From Siminovitchia terrae (GTDB lineage: Bacteria; Bacillota; Bacilli; Bacillales; Bacillaceae_C): a stretch of 64,000 nucleotides of DNA. The notes beneath the pieces were generated by a model. It saw nothing but the letters and a program-made list of their open reading frames with translations, had not been told where the DNA came from and did not search any database. Within the stretch, counting starts at the first letter, position 1, and every line of letters starts with the position of its first letter. Positions 1-8,749 of this stretch are shown here, in pieces. The position numbers were made by a program, and so were the translations under genes. The stretch lies in assembly GCF_003605405.2 (NCBI RefSeq), contig NZ_QYTW02000017.1, positions 44,416 through 108,415 on the forward strand, in the 5' to 3' direction.

Positions 1-1
1 C

Positions 2-565
2 TCTGTGGAGGGAGCTAATGTTGTCAGTGGTCAGATGGCCAATTTGGAACAGAATTCAAATAGGATTGGCGAAATTATCGAAGTCATTGACGACATTGCA
101 GATCAGACAAATCTATTGGCTTTGAATGCGGCCATTGAAGCAGCTCGTGCCGGGGAACAGGGAAAGGGTTTCGCTGTTGTGGCTGATGAGGTCCGCAAAC
201 TTGCTGAAAGAAGCGGACAGGCAACCAAACAAATCACCTCCATCATCAAAGAGATGCAGGACAACACGGAGCTGAGTGTAACATCAGTACAAGAAGGACT
301 TCTTTACACGCAAAAGTCTGGGGATGCCTTTGAACGAATAATTAAAATGGTAAAAGATACAGGACATAAAGTGACGGAAATAGCTGGTGCCAGTGAACAG
401 CAGGCTGCTCAGTCGTCCGAGGTGTTGCATTTCATCGAAAACATATCTGCAGCAACAGAAGAAGCAACTGCAAGCAGTGAAGAAACCGCTTCGACGGCCC
501 ATTCCTTGACTGAATTGGCAGAAGAATTGAATGTGTCAGTCGCCAATTTCAAGCTGACTGACTGA
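2..565 (+). CDS. Methyl-accepting chemotaxis protein, 3' part (cut by window edge)
   Basis: This is the cytoplasmic signalling end of a chemoreceptor. The reading frame is open to the left edge, so the sensor domain, membrane segments and HAMP domain lie outside the window. The visible 187 residues are the C-terminal half of an MA domain: the conserved hairpin tip ([20 protein letters not shown], then [18 protein letters not shown]) that contacts CheA and CheW, followed by a long helical return arm with alternating A/S/E/T residues typical of the adaptation region. The ligand cannot be inferred. A GTG at 5 is only an internal codon. A hairpin downstream probably ends the transcript. Confidence 0.95.
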   Translation, partial: SVEGANVVSGQMANLEQNSNRIGEIIEVIDDIADQTNLLALNAAIEAARAGEQGKGFAVVADEVRKLAERSGQATKQITSIIKEMQDNTELSVTSVQEGLLYTQKSGDAFERIIKMVKDTGHKVTEIAGASEQQAAQSSEVLHFIENISAATEEATASSEETASTAHSLTELAEELNVSVANFKLTD

Positions 566-591
566 TTTTCCTATCTATTTAGTGGGAATTG

Positions 592-630
592 AAAGAAGGC
601 TTGTTTGCAAAAAACAAGTCTTTCTCACTT
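592..630 (+). terminator. Probable terminator of the chemoreceptor gene
   Basis: CTTGTTT and AAACAAG pair across a short loop, extended by AAAGAA/TCTTTCT-like flanks, and are followed by a T-rich stretch. It lies just after the stop at 565 and before the next gene. Confidence 0.6.
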
Positions 631-690
631 TATTTTGATAAAATAGATATGATTGTAAAACTCAAATATAAGACGAAAGAGTTGAAGTGA

Positions 691-1761
691 ATGGAGACAC
701 TTAAAATAGCTGTCATTCCAGGGGACGGAATCGGTCCTGAAGTCATTGCAGAAGGAATCAAAGCTCTGGAAAAAGCTGCTCAGTTAGATGGAAGGGTTCA
801 ATTTGAATTTACCCATTTTCCGTGGGGCTGCGAATATTATCTTGAGCATGGCAGAATGATGGATGAAGACGGAATAGATCGGCTAAAGGATTTCGACGCA
901 ATATATTTGGGCGCTGTCGGATATCCTGGCGTTCCTGACCATATTTCTCTTTGGGACTTGCTGTTGCGAATCCGAAAAAGCTTTGATCAATACGTGAATA
1001 TTCGTCCTATTCAGCTTTTGAATGGAGCGCCTTGTCCATTGAAAAACAGCAGCAAGGAAAAAATAGATATGTTATTTATCCGGGAGAATAGCGAAGGTGA
1101 ATATTCTGGGGCAGGGGACTGGCTCTTTAAAGGGAAACCTGAAGAGGTAGTTCTGCAGACAGGTGTTTTTTCCAGAAAAGGAACAGAGCGGATTATTCGT
1201 TACGCTTTTGAAACAGCAAAAGAAGCTGGAAAAACAGTAACAAGCATCAGTAAGGCAAACGCACTCAATTACTCTATGGTTTTTTGGGATGAAGTATTTG
1301 AAGAAGTAAGCAAAGAATACCCGGAAATCCAAACTTATTCGTATCTGGTTGATGCTGCGGCCATGCATATGATCACTGACCCGGAACGTTTCGAAGTTGT
1401 AGTCACTTCAAACCTATTCGGGGATATTTTAACTGATGTAGGCGCCGCACTTGCAGGTGGGATGGGGCTCGCTGCTGGTGCAAATATCAATCCGGAAAGG
1501 GAATATCCTTCCATGTTCGAACCGGTGCACGGTTCAGCTCCTGATATTGCCGGGAAGGGCGTTGCCAACCCGTTAGCAACAGTTTGGTCAGCCAGTCAAA
1601 TGTTTGACTTTTTCGGCTATAATGATTTGGGAGAGAAGCTTTTGAAAGCGATAGAAATACTTCTGGAAGAAAATAAGGTACTTACCCCTGATTTAGGCGG
1701 CAGCGCCTCTACTTCGGAAGTCGGAGATCGAATTTCTGAAATTTTAAATGATCTTTTTTAG
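691..1761 (+). CDS. Tartrate/D-malate dehydrogenase-like decarboxylating dehydrogenase
   Basis: This 356-residue protein belongs to the isocitrate/isopropylmalate dehydrogenase family, in the tartrate dehydrogenase / D-malate dehydrogenase branch (YcsA, DmlA, TtuC). Such enzymes oxidise and decarboxylate a malate-type 2-hydroxyacid with NAD+ and a divalent metal. Visible features are the N-terminal IPGDGIGPEV motif, the RENSEGEYSG substrate loop, a DAAAMHMI segment, the metal-site stretch NLFGDILTD, and a C-terminal GSAPDIAGKG signature that binds the cofactor adenine. Length is normal. Which acid is used (D-malate, tartrate or 3-isopropylmalate) cannot be fixed from sequence. No leu genes are nearby, which argues against leuB. 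It may share a transcript with the next two genes. Confidence 0.9.
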   Translation: METLKIAVIPGDGIGPEVIAEGIKALEKAAQLDGRVQFEFTHFPWGCEYYLEHGRMMDEDGIDRLKDFDAIYLGAVGYPGVPDHISLWDLLLRIRKSFDQYVNIRPIQLLNGAPCPLKNSSKEKIDMLFIRENSEGEYSGAGDWLFKGKPEEVVLQTGVFSRKGTERIIRYAFETAKEAGKTVTSISKANALNYSMVFWDEVFEEVSKEYPEIQTYSYLVDAAAMHMITDPERFEVVVTSNLFGDILTDVGAALAGGMGLAAGANINPEREYPSMFEPVHGSAPDIAGKGVANPLATVWSASQMFDFFGYNDLGEKLLKAIEILLEENKVLTPDLGGSASTSEVGDRISEILNDLF

Positions 1762-1801
1762 AAAACATTGAGGATATAGGGAAAAAGGAGAGACAATTTT
1801 C

Positions 1802-2314
1802 ATGCTAAAAGAAGAGAAACAGCAGTTATTTAAAGAGGCGCTCGGAAATTATCCAACGGGTGTTACAATTGTGACTGCCGTTGCAGAAGACGGAACCCCA
1901 GTAGGGCTTACTGTTAATTCATTTGCTTCCGTATCATTGGATCCTTTACTTATTTTATGGTCAGTCGACCATCGCGTATCATCCAAGGATGCTTTTATCA
2001 ATGGGGAGACGTTTGCAGTACATATTTTGGCTGCGGATCAAGTGGAGCTTTGCAAGACGTTTGCTACACCTAATGTCGACCGTTTTAGCAAATGCAGCTG
2101 GAACATGTCTGAGCATAATGTACCTGTTATTGATGGAGCGTTTGCTGTCCTTCAATGCAAGCTGCATCAAGCCGTGGAAGCAGGTGACCATACAATTATC
2201 ATCGGGGAAGTGGTAGATATCGACATCGAGAAACGCGATCCCATGTTGTATCACAGAAGAAATTTCGGATCTATTCCGGCCCAATTTTATACAAACATTG
2301 ATGAGAAAAAATAA
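1802..2314 (+). CDS. Flavin reductase family protein (FMN-binding split barrel)
   Basis: This 170-residue protein matches the flavin-reductase-like (DIM6/NTAB) family. These proteins bind FMN or FAD and use NAD(P)H to supply reduced flavin to a partner monooxygenase or to reduce small substrates. The N-terminal NYPTGVTIVTA and the following LTVNSFASVSLDPLLILWSV are family hallmarks, and a conserved DH..IIGEV segment lies near residue 130. The start ATG follows an AAGGAGAG ribosome-binding site. It lies 40 bp after the dehydrogenase gene and 90 bp before the SDR gene, all on one strand. No partner oxygenase is visible, so its physiological substrate is unknown. Confidence 0.88.
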   Translation: MLKEEKQQLFKEALGNYPTGVTIVTAVAEDGTPVGLTVNSFASVSLDPLLILWSVDHRVSSKDAFINGETFAVHILAADQVELCKTFATPNVDRFSKCSWNMSEHNVPVIDGAFAVLQCKLHQAVEAGDHTIIIGEVVDIDIEKRDPMLYHRRNFGSIPAQFYTNIDEKK

Positions 2315-2404
2315 AGAATATGCATGTTGTGAAGGTTAAACAGTAACGATCGCGAAAACACTGATCCAATCAACGCAGTACAATTAAGAAAGGATGATCT
2401 CTAG

Positions 2405-3157
2405 ATGGATGTCTTTTTTATAACAGGTGCTTCCAGAGGAATCGGCCTTGCTTTAAGTAAAGAGCTTATAGGTTCAAATAACGTGCTTATTTGCACGGCG
2501 CGCTCAAAGAACCAAGAGCTTGAGCAGCTTGCAAAAGAACAAAATTGCAAACTGGCGTTCCTTGAGTTCGATTTGGCTGAAACATCCCGTCTGGAAGAGC
2601 TGATGGATGCTATGATTTCTCATGTACCGGAGTTTCCAAGTTCCATTACGCTCGTCAATAATGCTGGTGTTATCGAACCAATCGGCCATACTGAGGACAA
2701 TTCTCAGGCTGCTATTGAAAAGAGTATTACTGTCAACCTGACTGCTCCGATGATATTGACATCTGCCTTTATCCGAAAGCTCAAGGACAAGCATGTCCCA
2801 AAACGAGTTCTTAATATTTCATCCGGTGCCGGACGTCATGCATATTCAGGGTGGAGCAGTTATTGTGCGGGTAAGGCAGGACTTGACCATTACTCAAATA
2901 CTGTGGCGTTGGAACAGAAAAAAGAACCTTTTGGTGTGAAGATCGTGTCTGTTGCTCCAGGGATTATTGATACAGATATGCAAAAAGAGATACGGGCAAC
3001 CGATACCCAAAAGTTTGAACTAGTAAAGCAGTTTATCGAATATAAGGAAAAAGGGCTGCTCAGTACACCAGAAGAGACGGCGTCCAAGCTTGCGGCCTTG
3101 ATCCAAAGTGATAATTTTTCCGAGTTGGATGTCCTGCTTGATTTGAGCAATGTATAA
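2405..3157 (+). CDS. yueD: Short-chain dehydrogenase, YueD-like benzil reductase
   Basis: This 250-residue classical SDR has the N-terminal TGASRGIG nucleotide-binding loop, an NNAGV segment near residue 89, and the catalytic Ser (SSGAG) with YCAGK (Tyr-x-x-x-Lys). Its overall pattern, including the C-terminal GIIDTDMQKEIR stretch, resembles B. subtilis YueD, an NADPH-dependent (S)-benzoin-forming benzil reductase and sepiapterin-reductase relative. The natural substrate of that family is not established. An AAAGGATGATC ribosome-binding region precedes the ATG. A clear terminator follows, so this is the last gene of its group. The YueD assignment is from overall similarity and is moderately sure. 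Confidence 0.8.
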   Translation: MDVFFITGASRGIGLALSKELIGSNNVLICTARSKNQELEQLAKEQNCKLAFLEFDLAETSRLEELMDAMISHVPEFPSSITLVNNAGVIEPIGHTEDNSQAAIEKSITVNLTAPMILTSAFIRKLKDKHVPKRVLNISSGAGRHAYSGWSSYCAGKAGLDHYSNTVALEQKKEPFGVKIVSVAPGIIDTDMQKEIRATDTQKFELVKQFIEYKEKGLLSTPEETASKLAALIQSDNFSELDVLLDLSNV

Positions 3158-3178
3158 GTCTTTTGTTTAGATAATAAG

Positions 3179-3215
3179 AAAATCGCCTGCATTTGTATAT
3201 GCTGGCGATTTTTCT
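3179..3215 (+). terminator. Intrinsic terminator after the benzil-reductase-like gene
   Basis: The stem AAATCGCC/GGCGATTT is followed by a T-run (TTTTTCTT), 20 bp after the stop codon. Confidence 0.85.
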
Positions 3216-3216
3216 T

Positions 3217-3700
3217 ATGAGTAAAGAAAGTATAACTTGTTATGGAAAATTTTATTCAGAGGAAGCTTTATCTTTGTCCAGCTACGACGTACAGGACGTA
3301 CTAGTGCAAGCGAAGCGACAGGACGTCGCGTACTGAGCCTGCCGACGTACAGGAAGTACAAGTGCAACCGAAGCGACAGGACGTCGCGGCTTGAGGCGGC
3401 CGACGTACAGGAAGTACAAGTGCCACCGAAGCGCCAGGATGTCGCGCACTGAGCCTGCCAGGCGCCATCGGCGCAAGGATCAAGTCACGCGGAAGATTAT
3501 ACAGGAAGAATGTGCTTCTGCGGCACAGCTTATTCAAGGAAGCATATGTTTCCATCGTCGCAAAGCTGCATGAAGCAACTCACGGAAGCTTTTCACGATT
3601 TAATTGAAATTAGCAGCTTTGCTGTGGTGGCTGAGGAACTCCCTCATCAAAATTCTCCTTGAGCTTGTCACCTAAGACTGCGCGCCTTTCGCTTTTCTTA
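3217..3700 (+). repeat. Composite intergenic repeat block (no gene)
   Basis: This 540-base gap holds repeats, not a gene. A leader starting GAGTAAAGAAAG is nearly identical to 24283-24348. It is followed by three direct copies of a 46-bp unit beginning CGACGTACAGGAAGTAC and ending GACAGGACGTCGCG, at 3284-3330, 3343-3388 and 3401-3446 (period about 58 bp). The part from about 3455 to 3700 is a second module, found again at about 22010-22205. Small ORFs here on both strands are read through repeat units and have no ribosome-binding sites. Confidence 0.8.
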
Positions 3701-5581
3701 TCATCTATGAAACTTTTTCTCGTAATTGGCGATTGCAAGCAGAGGAAAAATGTATTGGTAGCTATGATAATGGATGTAAAAAGATCCTCCCATTCCTTGG
3801 CCAACTGGATAGTACCAAGTCCAATCTTTATGATCATACGATTGGAGCAAATAGCGGACTCCCGCCTCAATTTCTGGTGTTGGCAGATTTTCTGAGGCAA
3901 TCAGTGCATCTAAAGCCCAAGCCGTTTGAGTAATATGGCTTTTTTGCAGCGGCACGTATTTATTTTCAAGGTCACTGTTGCATGATTCACCCCACCCGCC
4001 ATCTTTGTTTTGAATTTTTTTAAGCCAAGAGGTTGCCTTTTGAATACTTTTATGTTGTCGGTCAATGCCTGTGGCCATTAGCCCAGTCACAGCCGCCCAT
4101 GTTCCATATATATAACAGATTCCCCACCGCCCGTACCAGGATCCGTCCTTTTTCTGGTCAGCAGTAAGCCATTTCACACCATCTCTAATCTTCTTACTCT
4201 TTTTGGGCATGTTTGTATAATTACCTAAAAACTCTAGGGTCCTTCCGGTCAAGTCGGCGCTGCTTGCGTCTGAAACAAGGAATCTGACCCTGTCGATCGG
4301 CAGCAGATTCATAATCTTTTTATCAACGTTTCTTTCAAAAGCGGGCCACCCACCATCATCATTTTGCATGGAAATGGCCCAGTTCGTTCCGCGATCCCAT
4401 GACGAGAGTATGGCTGAATTCTCAGTTACTAATGGGGAAAATGCCCGTAAAGCTGCAGTTGTATCATCAACATCAGGGTTAAAAGTATTGATGTCTGAAA
4501 AACCCCATCCACCTGGCAATACGCCAGGATTGTTGATGACCCAGTCACCATATTTGTAATGTTTTCTTTCCAACAGATATTCATTGGCTGCGATGATCGT
4601 CGGATCTGATGGTGGAAGTCCTGCATTTTGCAGTGTAAACGAAATCAAGGTGGTATTCCAGACATTGGCTGTCGTATATTGCATGTGAGGATATCCGTCA
4701 ATCGTACATTCCATCGCTTTCAGACCGTCGACTGCTTTCAAAATGACCGGATCGTCCTTCTTGTAACCGAGGGACATGAGAGCGAATATCATCAGAAAGG
4801 TGGCGCTGAAATAACTGTAAAATGTCCCGTCGGATTCCAGATGGTTGAACATGTATTGCTTTGCCCGCTCGATGGCATATGAATGGATTTGTTGGGGAGC
4901 CATTAAGATGCTTTTGATCCCGTGTTCAATGATAGAAAAGATATTTTCAAAGCCACGCTTTTCCCCCTCTGAAAAAAATTCGTTTGTCCTCTTGACAAAA
5001 AGGTCGGAAAGGTCAGGACTACCCTTGGTCTTTCTGCTGTATTTCTTTGCGGATAAAATCATAATCGGAGCAAGATTTGCCCTTCCAAATACGGAAAAAT
5101 CGTAGAAATTGATTGGAAAAGAAAGGGGAAGAAGGATTAGTTCAACTGGCAGCGGAAAGAACGCTGGCCACTTGTATTGACCGGTCAATGCTAGCAGGAT
5201 TTTTGTGAACATCTCCGCTTTTTCCATCCCGCCGTTTTTTAATATGAAGCTTTTCGCCATACGGATGCGGGAGCTGTGTTTTGAATAGAAGCCTGAATAC
5301 AGCAGGGCATAGTAAGCTTCAAGCGTATAGGATAAGTTACCGTCTTTTTCATCGTTATAAAGCTTCCAGGAGCCGTTTTTTTCTTGTTTACTGAGAATTC
5401 GTTCCGTTAGCTTCCGAATCAAATCTTCATCATTTATTTCCAAAGTCCTTAATAATATGATCATATAGGCGTCGGTTTTGACGCCTGTGTCAAATGGATA
5501 ATCCCAGGAACCGTTGTCTGTCTGCTCATCTTTCAGAATCTCTGTAATCTTATTGATCAATTCTCTCGTACTGTCTGTCAT
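3701..5581 (-). CDS. sqhC: Sporulenol synthase (squalene-hopene cyclase family)
   Basis: This 626-residue terpene cyclase is of the squalene-hopene cyclase family. In spore-forming bacilli the family member SqhC cyclises tetraprenyl-beta-curcumene to sporulenol, a spore-associated terpenoid. The catalytic acid motif DVDD lies at residues 370-373, just before TTAALRAF. QW repeats that brace the alpha/alpha barrels are visible (NDDGGW, KKDGSW, NKDGGWG in the C-terminal third, and DNGSWDY, KNGSW near the N terminus). The final GSFYIHYHSYQYIFPL is typical of the family. Length fits. The ATG follows a GGGAGATG ribosome-binding site. The partner prenyl cyclase (YtpB type) is not in the window. Assignment to sporulenol rather than hopene synthesis is inference from the taxonomic setting. 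Confidence 0.88.
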   Translation of the reverse strand: MTDSTRELINKITEILKDEQTDNGSWDYPFDTGVKTDAYMIILLRTLEINDEDLIRKLTERILSKQEKNGSWKLYNDEKDGNLSYTLEAYYALLYSGFYSKHSSRIRMAKSFILKNGGMEKAEMFTKILLALTGQYKWPAFFPLPVELILLPLSFPINFYDFSVFGRANLAPIMILSAKKYSRKTKGSPDLSDLFVKRTNEFFSEGEKRGFENIFSIIEHGIKSILMAPQQIHSYAIERAKQYMFNHLESDGTFYSYFSATFLMIFALMSLGYKKDDPVILKAVDGLKAMECTIDGYPHMQYTTANVWNTTLISFTLQNAGLPPSDPTIIAANEYLLERKHYKYGDWVINNPGVLPGGWGFSDINTFNPDVDDTTAALRAFSPLVTENSAILSSWDRGTNWAISMQNDDGGWPAFERNVDKKIMNLLPIDRVRFLVSDASSADLTGRTLEFLGNYTNMPKKSKKIRDGVKWLTADQKKDGSWYGRWGICYIYGTWAAVTGLMATGIDRQHKSIQKATSWLKKIQNKDGGWGESCNSDLENKYVPLQKSHITQTAWALDALIASENLPTPEIEAGVRYLLQSYDHKDWTWYYPVGQGMGGSFYIHYHSYQYIFPLLAIANYEKKFHR

Positions 5582-5719
5582 TCTGAATCATCTCCCTGAC
5601 AAATATTTATTCAAAAATGGTAAAAGAATTCTTGGCGGGGGTGAGGAAAGATTTTCTTTTGCAAAAAGAAGAAAAAAACAGAGCCGCTTTCCCACCAGCT
5701 CCATGAAATAAAGGGGAAA

Positions 5720-6796
5720 TTGAAGAAAAGCTTGTTAAATCCCTGCCATTTGAATATCGAACATATATCATCAGAGGATCAAATGATTGTGGGACAGATC
5801 AGACAAACAACGAAAATGCTGAATATCAACAACGTAACAAGGACAAAAGCGTATCTTGATTTTTATCTGCGATATCCGGAAATTCACTGGGCATTCCTGG
5901 GGCATCTCGTTTCAAGAAACGGCGGATGGAACATGACGGATTTGAAAGGAGATTTACTCTCAAGACTGATGAGTGAAAAAAAGCAGGAAGAATTCTTCGA
6001 ATTTCTGGAACGCGGGAACTGGCTGATTTTTCAGGATGCATTTCCGCAATTTTTACTTTATGAAGAGAGTATAAGGCGGGGACGGAGTTTGTTTTATTTG
6101 CTTCCCTATTTGGAAATATCCAGATACATGGAGGTGATTTGGAACGATTTTTGGCTGCGGGGAGATTCTTATACACTAGCCATGGCGCAAGTTGTGAATG
6201 AACAAAGTTATCTGGAAGCGAGAATGATTCAGAATCCTTTTTACAAGGAAAAAGTTCTTCACACGTTGGAGTTTGTTTTACAAGATCTGCTTTCGTTTAA
6301 TCAAATATTGTTTCCATCACGCAATGGAGCAAAGGCTGTACTGACAGGCATGACGATTCATCAATTTGGATCGCTGCATGAGCGGATCATCCTTGGAAGA
6401 AGATTGTATCAATTGCTTTTTAAAGACTGGAGACGGCACAAGAAAATTTTGAACTGGTGCATGTCTCATACTCATTCAGGGTCCAGAAAGGACTACTGGC
6501 CTCATATTTTTAATGATGTCAATGAGGGGGTGCCTGGTCCGCTTCAAATTCGAAGACTCAAAAATTGCCGTTTGATCAAAGGTTCACCCAAATTGTATAG
6601 TCCTTTACTTGAGTATGCATGGCCAAATATGAAGCACCGTCCCGCTGAACCCGGTGACTGGTTTGATGATCCTAACGTTGTCGTCTATTTAAAAAAGAAT
6701 GATGAAGCGATAGATGGAGAAATAACAGGTGATTATTGTGAAACCCTTCAAAATCTCGAACTCGCAGTTCTTGCGAAAAAAGCAATATTTATATAG
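5720..6796 (+). CDS. yppC: DUF2515 family protein, YppC-like
   Basis: This 358-residue soluble protein resembles B. subtilis YppC (DUF2515), a family of unknown function restricted mainly to Bacillaceae. It is rich in aromatic residues (ISRYMEVIWNDFWLRGDSY, QFGSLHERI) and has no membrane segments or recognisable catalytic motif. The start is TTG, with AAGGGG centred seven bases upstream; no ATG fits as well. It diverges from the sporulenol synthase gene (138-bp gap, shared promoter region). Its 3' end overlaps the next ORF by up to 68 bp, which suggests translational coupling. Family assignment is fairly confident; no function should be inferred. Confidence 0.78.
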   Translation: MKKSLLNPCHLNIEHISSEDQMIVGQIRQTTKMLNINNVTRTKAYLDFYLRYPEIHWAFLGHLVSRNGGWNMTDLKGDLLSRLMSEKKQEEFFEFLERGNWLIFQDAFPQFLLYEESIRRGRSLFYLLPYLEISRYMEVIWNDFWLRGDSYTLAMAQVVNEQSYLEARMIQNPFYKEKVLHTLEFVLQDLLSFNQILFPSRNGAKAVLTGMTIHQFGSLHERIILGRRLYQLLFKDWRRHKKILNWCMSHTHSGSRKDYWPHIFNDVNEGVPGPLQIRRLKNCRLIKGSPKLYSPLLEYAWPNMKHRPAEPGDWFDDPNVVVYLKKNDEAIDGEITGDYCETLQNLELAVLAKKAIFI

Positions 6797-7193
6797 AAAT
6801 CCTGGTAGCTTCCCGGCTATTGTATTCGCCATGCTTTTGGGGACGTATCTGGACTTATATTTTACGGGAATAGGCATGTATTCTTTTCCGATCCGGCCCT
6901 TTGCCGATGTTTTTGATATTCATATCGTTTTTAATCTTGCAGGGATTCCTGTCTTTATCTGGATTTTTTTATGGGTTGGGAGTAGAATATCCAAAGCCGG
7001 ATGGGGCTTTTTAATCATTTTTTTTAGTCTGGCCGGCCCTGTCTTGGAGATTTTTTCGGAATCAAAAGGTTTATTCGTACATTCAAAAGAATGGAAGCAC
7101 TGGTATTCTTTTTTGGGGTATTTCTTATTTTTGTTATCGGTATGGGCTATCTTCACATGGACAAACGGGCGAAAGAGCTGGCAGGACGTATAA
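6729..7193 (+). CDS. Small integral membrane protein, CBO0543-like
   Basis: This protein of up to 154 residues has four predicted hydrophobic segments and the motif ATYLDLYF-like (LLGTYLDLYFTGIGMYSFP), which is characteristic of the CBO0543 family of Firmicutes membrane proteins of unknown function. The start is uncertain: GTG at 6729 or GTG at 6738, both inside the 3' end of the YppC-like gene, so it is probably translated by coupling. It is followed closely by the RDD gene. The family assignment rests on pattern only. Confidence 0.68.
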   Translation: MIIVKPFKISNSQFLRKKQYLYRNPGSFPAIVFAMLLGTYLDLYFTGIGMYSFPIRPFADVFDIHIVFNLAGIPVFIWIFLWVGSRISKAGWGFLIIFFSLAGPVLEIFSESKGLFVHSKEWKHWYSFLGYFLFLLSVWAIFTWTNGRKSWQDV

Positions 7194-7231
7194 AATCGGT
7201 AGGATTTTTTCAAAAAAGAGGGAGTGGGGTC

Positions 7232-7642
7232 ATGATTCAACACCCGGGCGGATTTTGGAGAAGGTTGCTTGGAAATCTGCTGGATGCCATCATTATCGGG
7301 ATTCCGATTGGTATATTAGGATACATTTTGACAGGAGATACGGAAGGCAATGTATTTACTAATCTGCTGAACTTCCTATACTATCTGATTCTTCCAGTAG
7401 CTTGGTTGGGGTATACGGTAGGAAAAAGAATTGTAGGTGTCCGCATTGTAAAGGTTGGCGGCGGCAATGTAGGGATAGGGGTTATGTTTCTTAGAACTTT
7501 CGTGTCGGGCTTGGTCTATGTTGTGACATTGGGAATTGCCTTGATCGTCAGTGCTTTTATGGTCGGGTTACGTGAGGATAAAAGAGCGATACATGACTTG
7601 ATCGCCGGCACTTATGTTACCACGGATAGACCTCAGCCATAA
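7232..7642 (+). CDS. RDD family membrane protein
   Basis: This 136-residue protein begins HPGGFWRRLLGNLLDAIII, matching the RDD domain (Arg and Asp residues in the first helix), then has three hydrophobic segments and the family ending DKRAIHDLIAGTYVT. RDD proteins are small membrane proteins; a few have been linked to ion antiport, but most have no known role. The ATG at 7232 follows a purine-rich GAGGGAGTGGGG. An upstream in-frame extension to 7091 lacks a ribosome-binding site and overlaps the previous gene. It lies 38 bp after the CBO0543-like gene, probably in one transcript. Confidence 0.85.
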   Translation: MIQHPGGFWRRLLGNLLDAIIIGIPIGILGYILTGDTEGNVFTNLLNFLYYLILPVAWLGYTVGKRIVGVRIVKVGGGNVGIGVMFLRTFVSGLVYVVTLGIALIVSAFMVGLREDKRAIHDLIAGTYVTTDRPQP

Positions 7643-7719
7643 CAAATCAAAGTTGAAATTCCCCTCTATGTGTTACAATATGATTAATTTTGAATGCGTT
7701 CGGCAATGAGGGGGATTCA

Positions 7720-8631
7720 ATGAAAAATTGGCATTTATATATTCTAATTACAACGGTCATGGTGGTTTGGGGCTTCAATGTGATCGCCATTAAGATCATT
7801 GTCACTCATTTTGCTCCAGTAACCATTACATCATTGCGGATTTTCATTGCTTTCCTTACACTCGCACCTATGCTGTTTTATCGCAGTGAAATCCAAAAGC
7901 TGGCGAAAAAAGATATATTGTTCATAGGTTTGGTGGCTGTATTCGGGGTCCTAGGACACCATTATTTCCTTTCAGTGGGTCTCAGCAAGACAAGCGCCGC
8001 CAATGGCGGGCTGATACTTGGCTCAGTTCCAGTCGTTACGACGGTGGCGGCAGCACTTTTCCTTGGAGACCGATTGACTATTTTCCGTATTTTCGGGCTG
8101 GTATTCGGATTCTCTGGTGTCGCATTAATCATGCTCATGAAACCGGGTGCTTCATTCAATTTTGCTGTCGGTGATATTTTCATATTTTGTGCGGTGTTAT
8201 CACAGGCCATTAGTTTTATTTTAATAAACAAAATGTCAAACACTGCAGGAACACAGGCAGTAACGGGACTTTCTCTCATGATGGGCTCGGTGATGCTTTT
8301 TTCCGTCAGCCTTGCAATAGAACCAGCTGGTTTGGCAACGTTAAAAACTGGTAATCTTACAGCCTGGCTTGTATTCTTCGCTTCTGGCGTCATTGCAACG
8401 GCTTTTGGCCACCTTATCTACAATCATGCCATACAGAAAATCGGAGCAGGGCAGGCGTCGTTGTTTTTAAACTTATCTCCGTTCTTCTCGCTTGTTGGAG
8501 CCTTTTTATTTTTGGGCGAGAAAATATATTCTATTCAATGGCTGGGATTTATCTTTATTGTGGCAGGGGTTGTGTTGGGGACGGGATTTTTGGAACAAGG
8601 GAACTTAATCCGTACAAAAAAATCGGCATAA
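7720..8631 (+). CDS. EamA/DMT-family transporter
   Basis: This 303-residue inner-membrane protein has ten predicted hydrophobic helices arranged as two EamA repeats (first repeat opening with VVWGFNVIAIK, second ending LGEKIYSIQWLGFIFIVAGV). DMT proteins of this kind export amino acids or other metabolites; the substrate is not predictable. The ATG at 7720 was chosen because GAGGGGGA sits 5-8 bases upstream, whereas the upstream TTG at 7690 has none. A GntR regulator gene follows on the same strand after about 110 bp, so regulation by that protein is possible but unproven. Confidence 0.88.
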   Translation: MKNWHLYILITTVMVVWGFNVIAIKIIVTHFAPVTITSLRIFIAFLTLAPMLFYRSEIQKLAKKDILFIGLVAVFGVLGHHYFLSVGLSKTSAANGGLILGSVPVVTTVAAALFLGDRLTIFRIFGLVFGFSGVALIMLMKPGASFNFAVGDIFIFCAVLSQAISFILINKMSNTAGTQAVTGLSLMMGSVMLFSVSLAIEPAGLATLKTGNLTAWLVFFASGVIATAFGHLIYNHAIQKIGAGQASLFLNLSPFFSLVGAFLFLGEKIYSIQWLGFIFIVAGVVLGTGFLEQGNLIRTKKSA

Positions 8632-8652
8632 TAGTTTATAAAACTATTTTAT
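8630..8652 (+). terminator. Weak A/T-rich hairpin after the DMT gene
   Basis: ATAGTTT and AAACTAT form a short stem followed by TTTTAT, at the end of the transporter gene. The stem has little G+C, so termination would be inefficient. Confidence 0.4.
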
Positions 8653-8749
8653 AAGAGGCGGAGTAACCACGATTTGAGGTTTCTTCGCCTTTACTTTTTA
8701 CATGGATTTGATATTCTTTTATTAATTAATAAACGGGAGGGGGATGCAT

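Noticed and set aside
691..1761. leuB (3-isopropylmalate dehydrogenase)
   Set aside because: The sequence pattern fits the tartrate/D-malate branch and no leucine genes are nearby.
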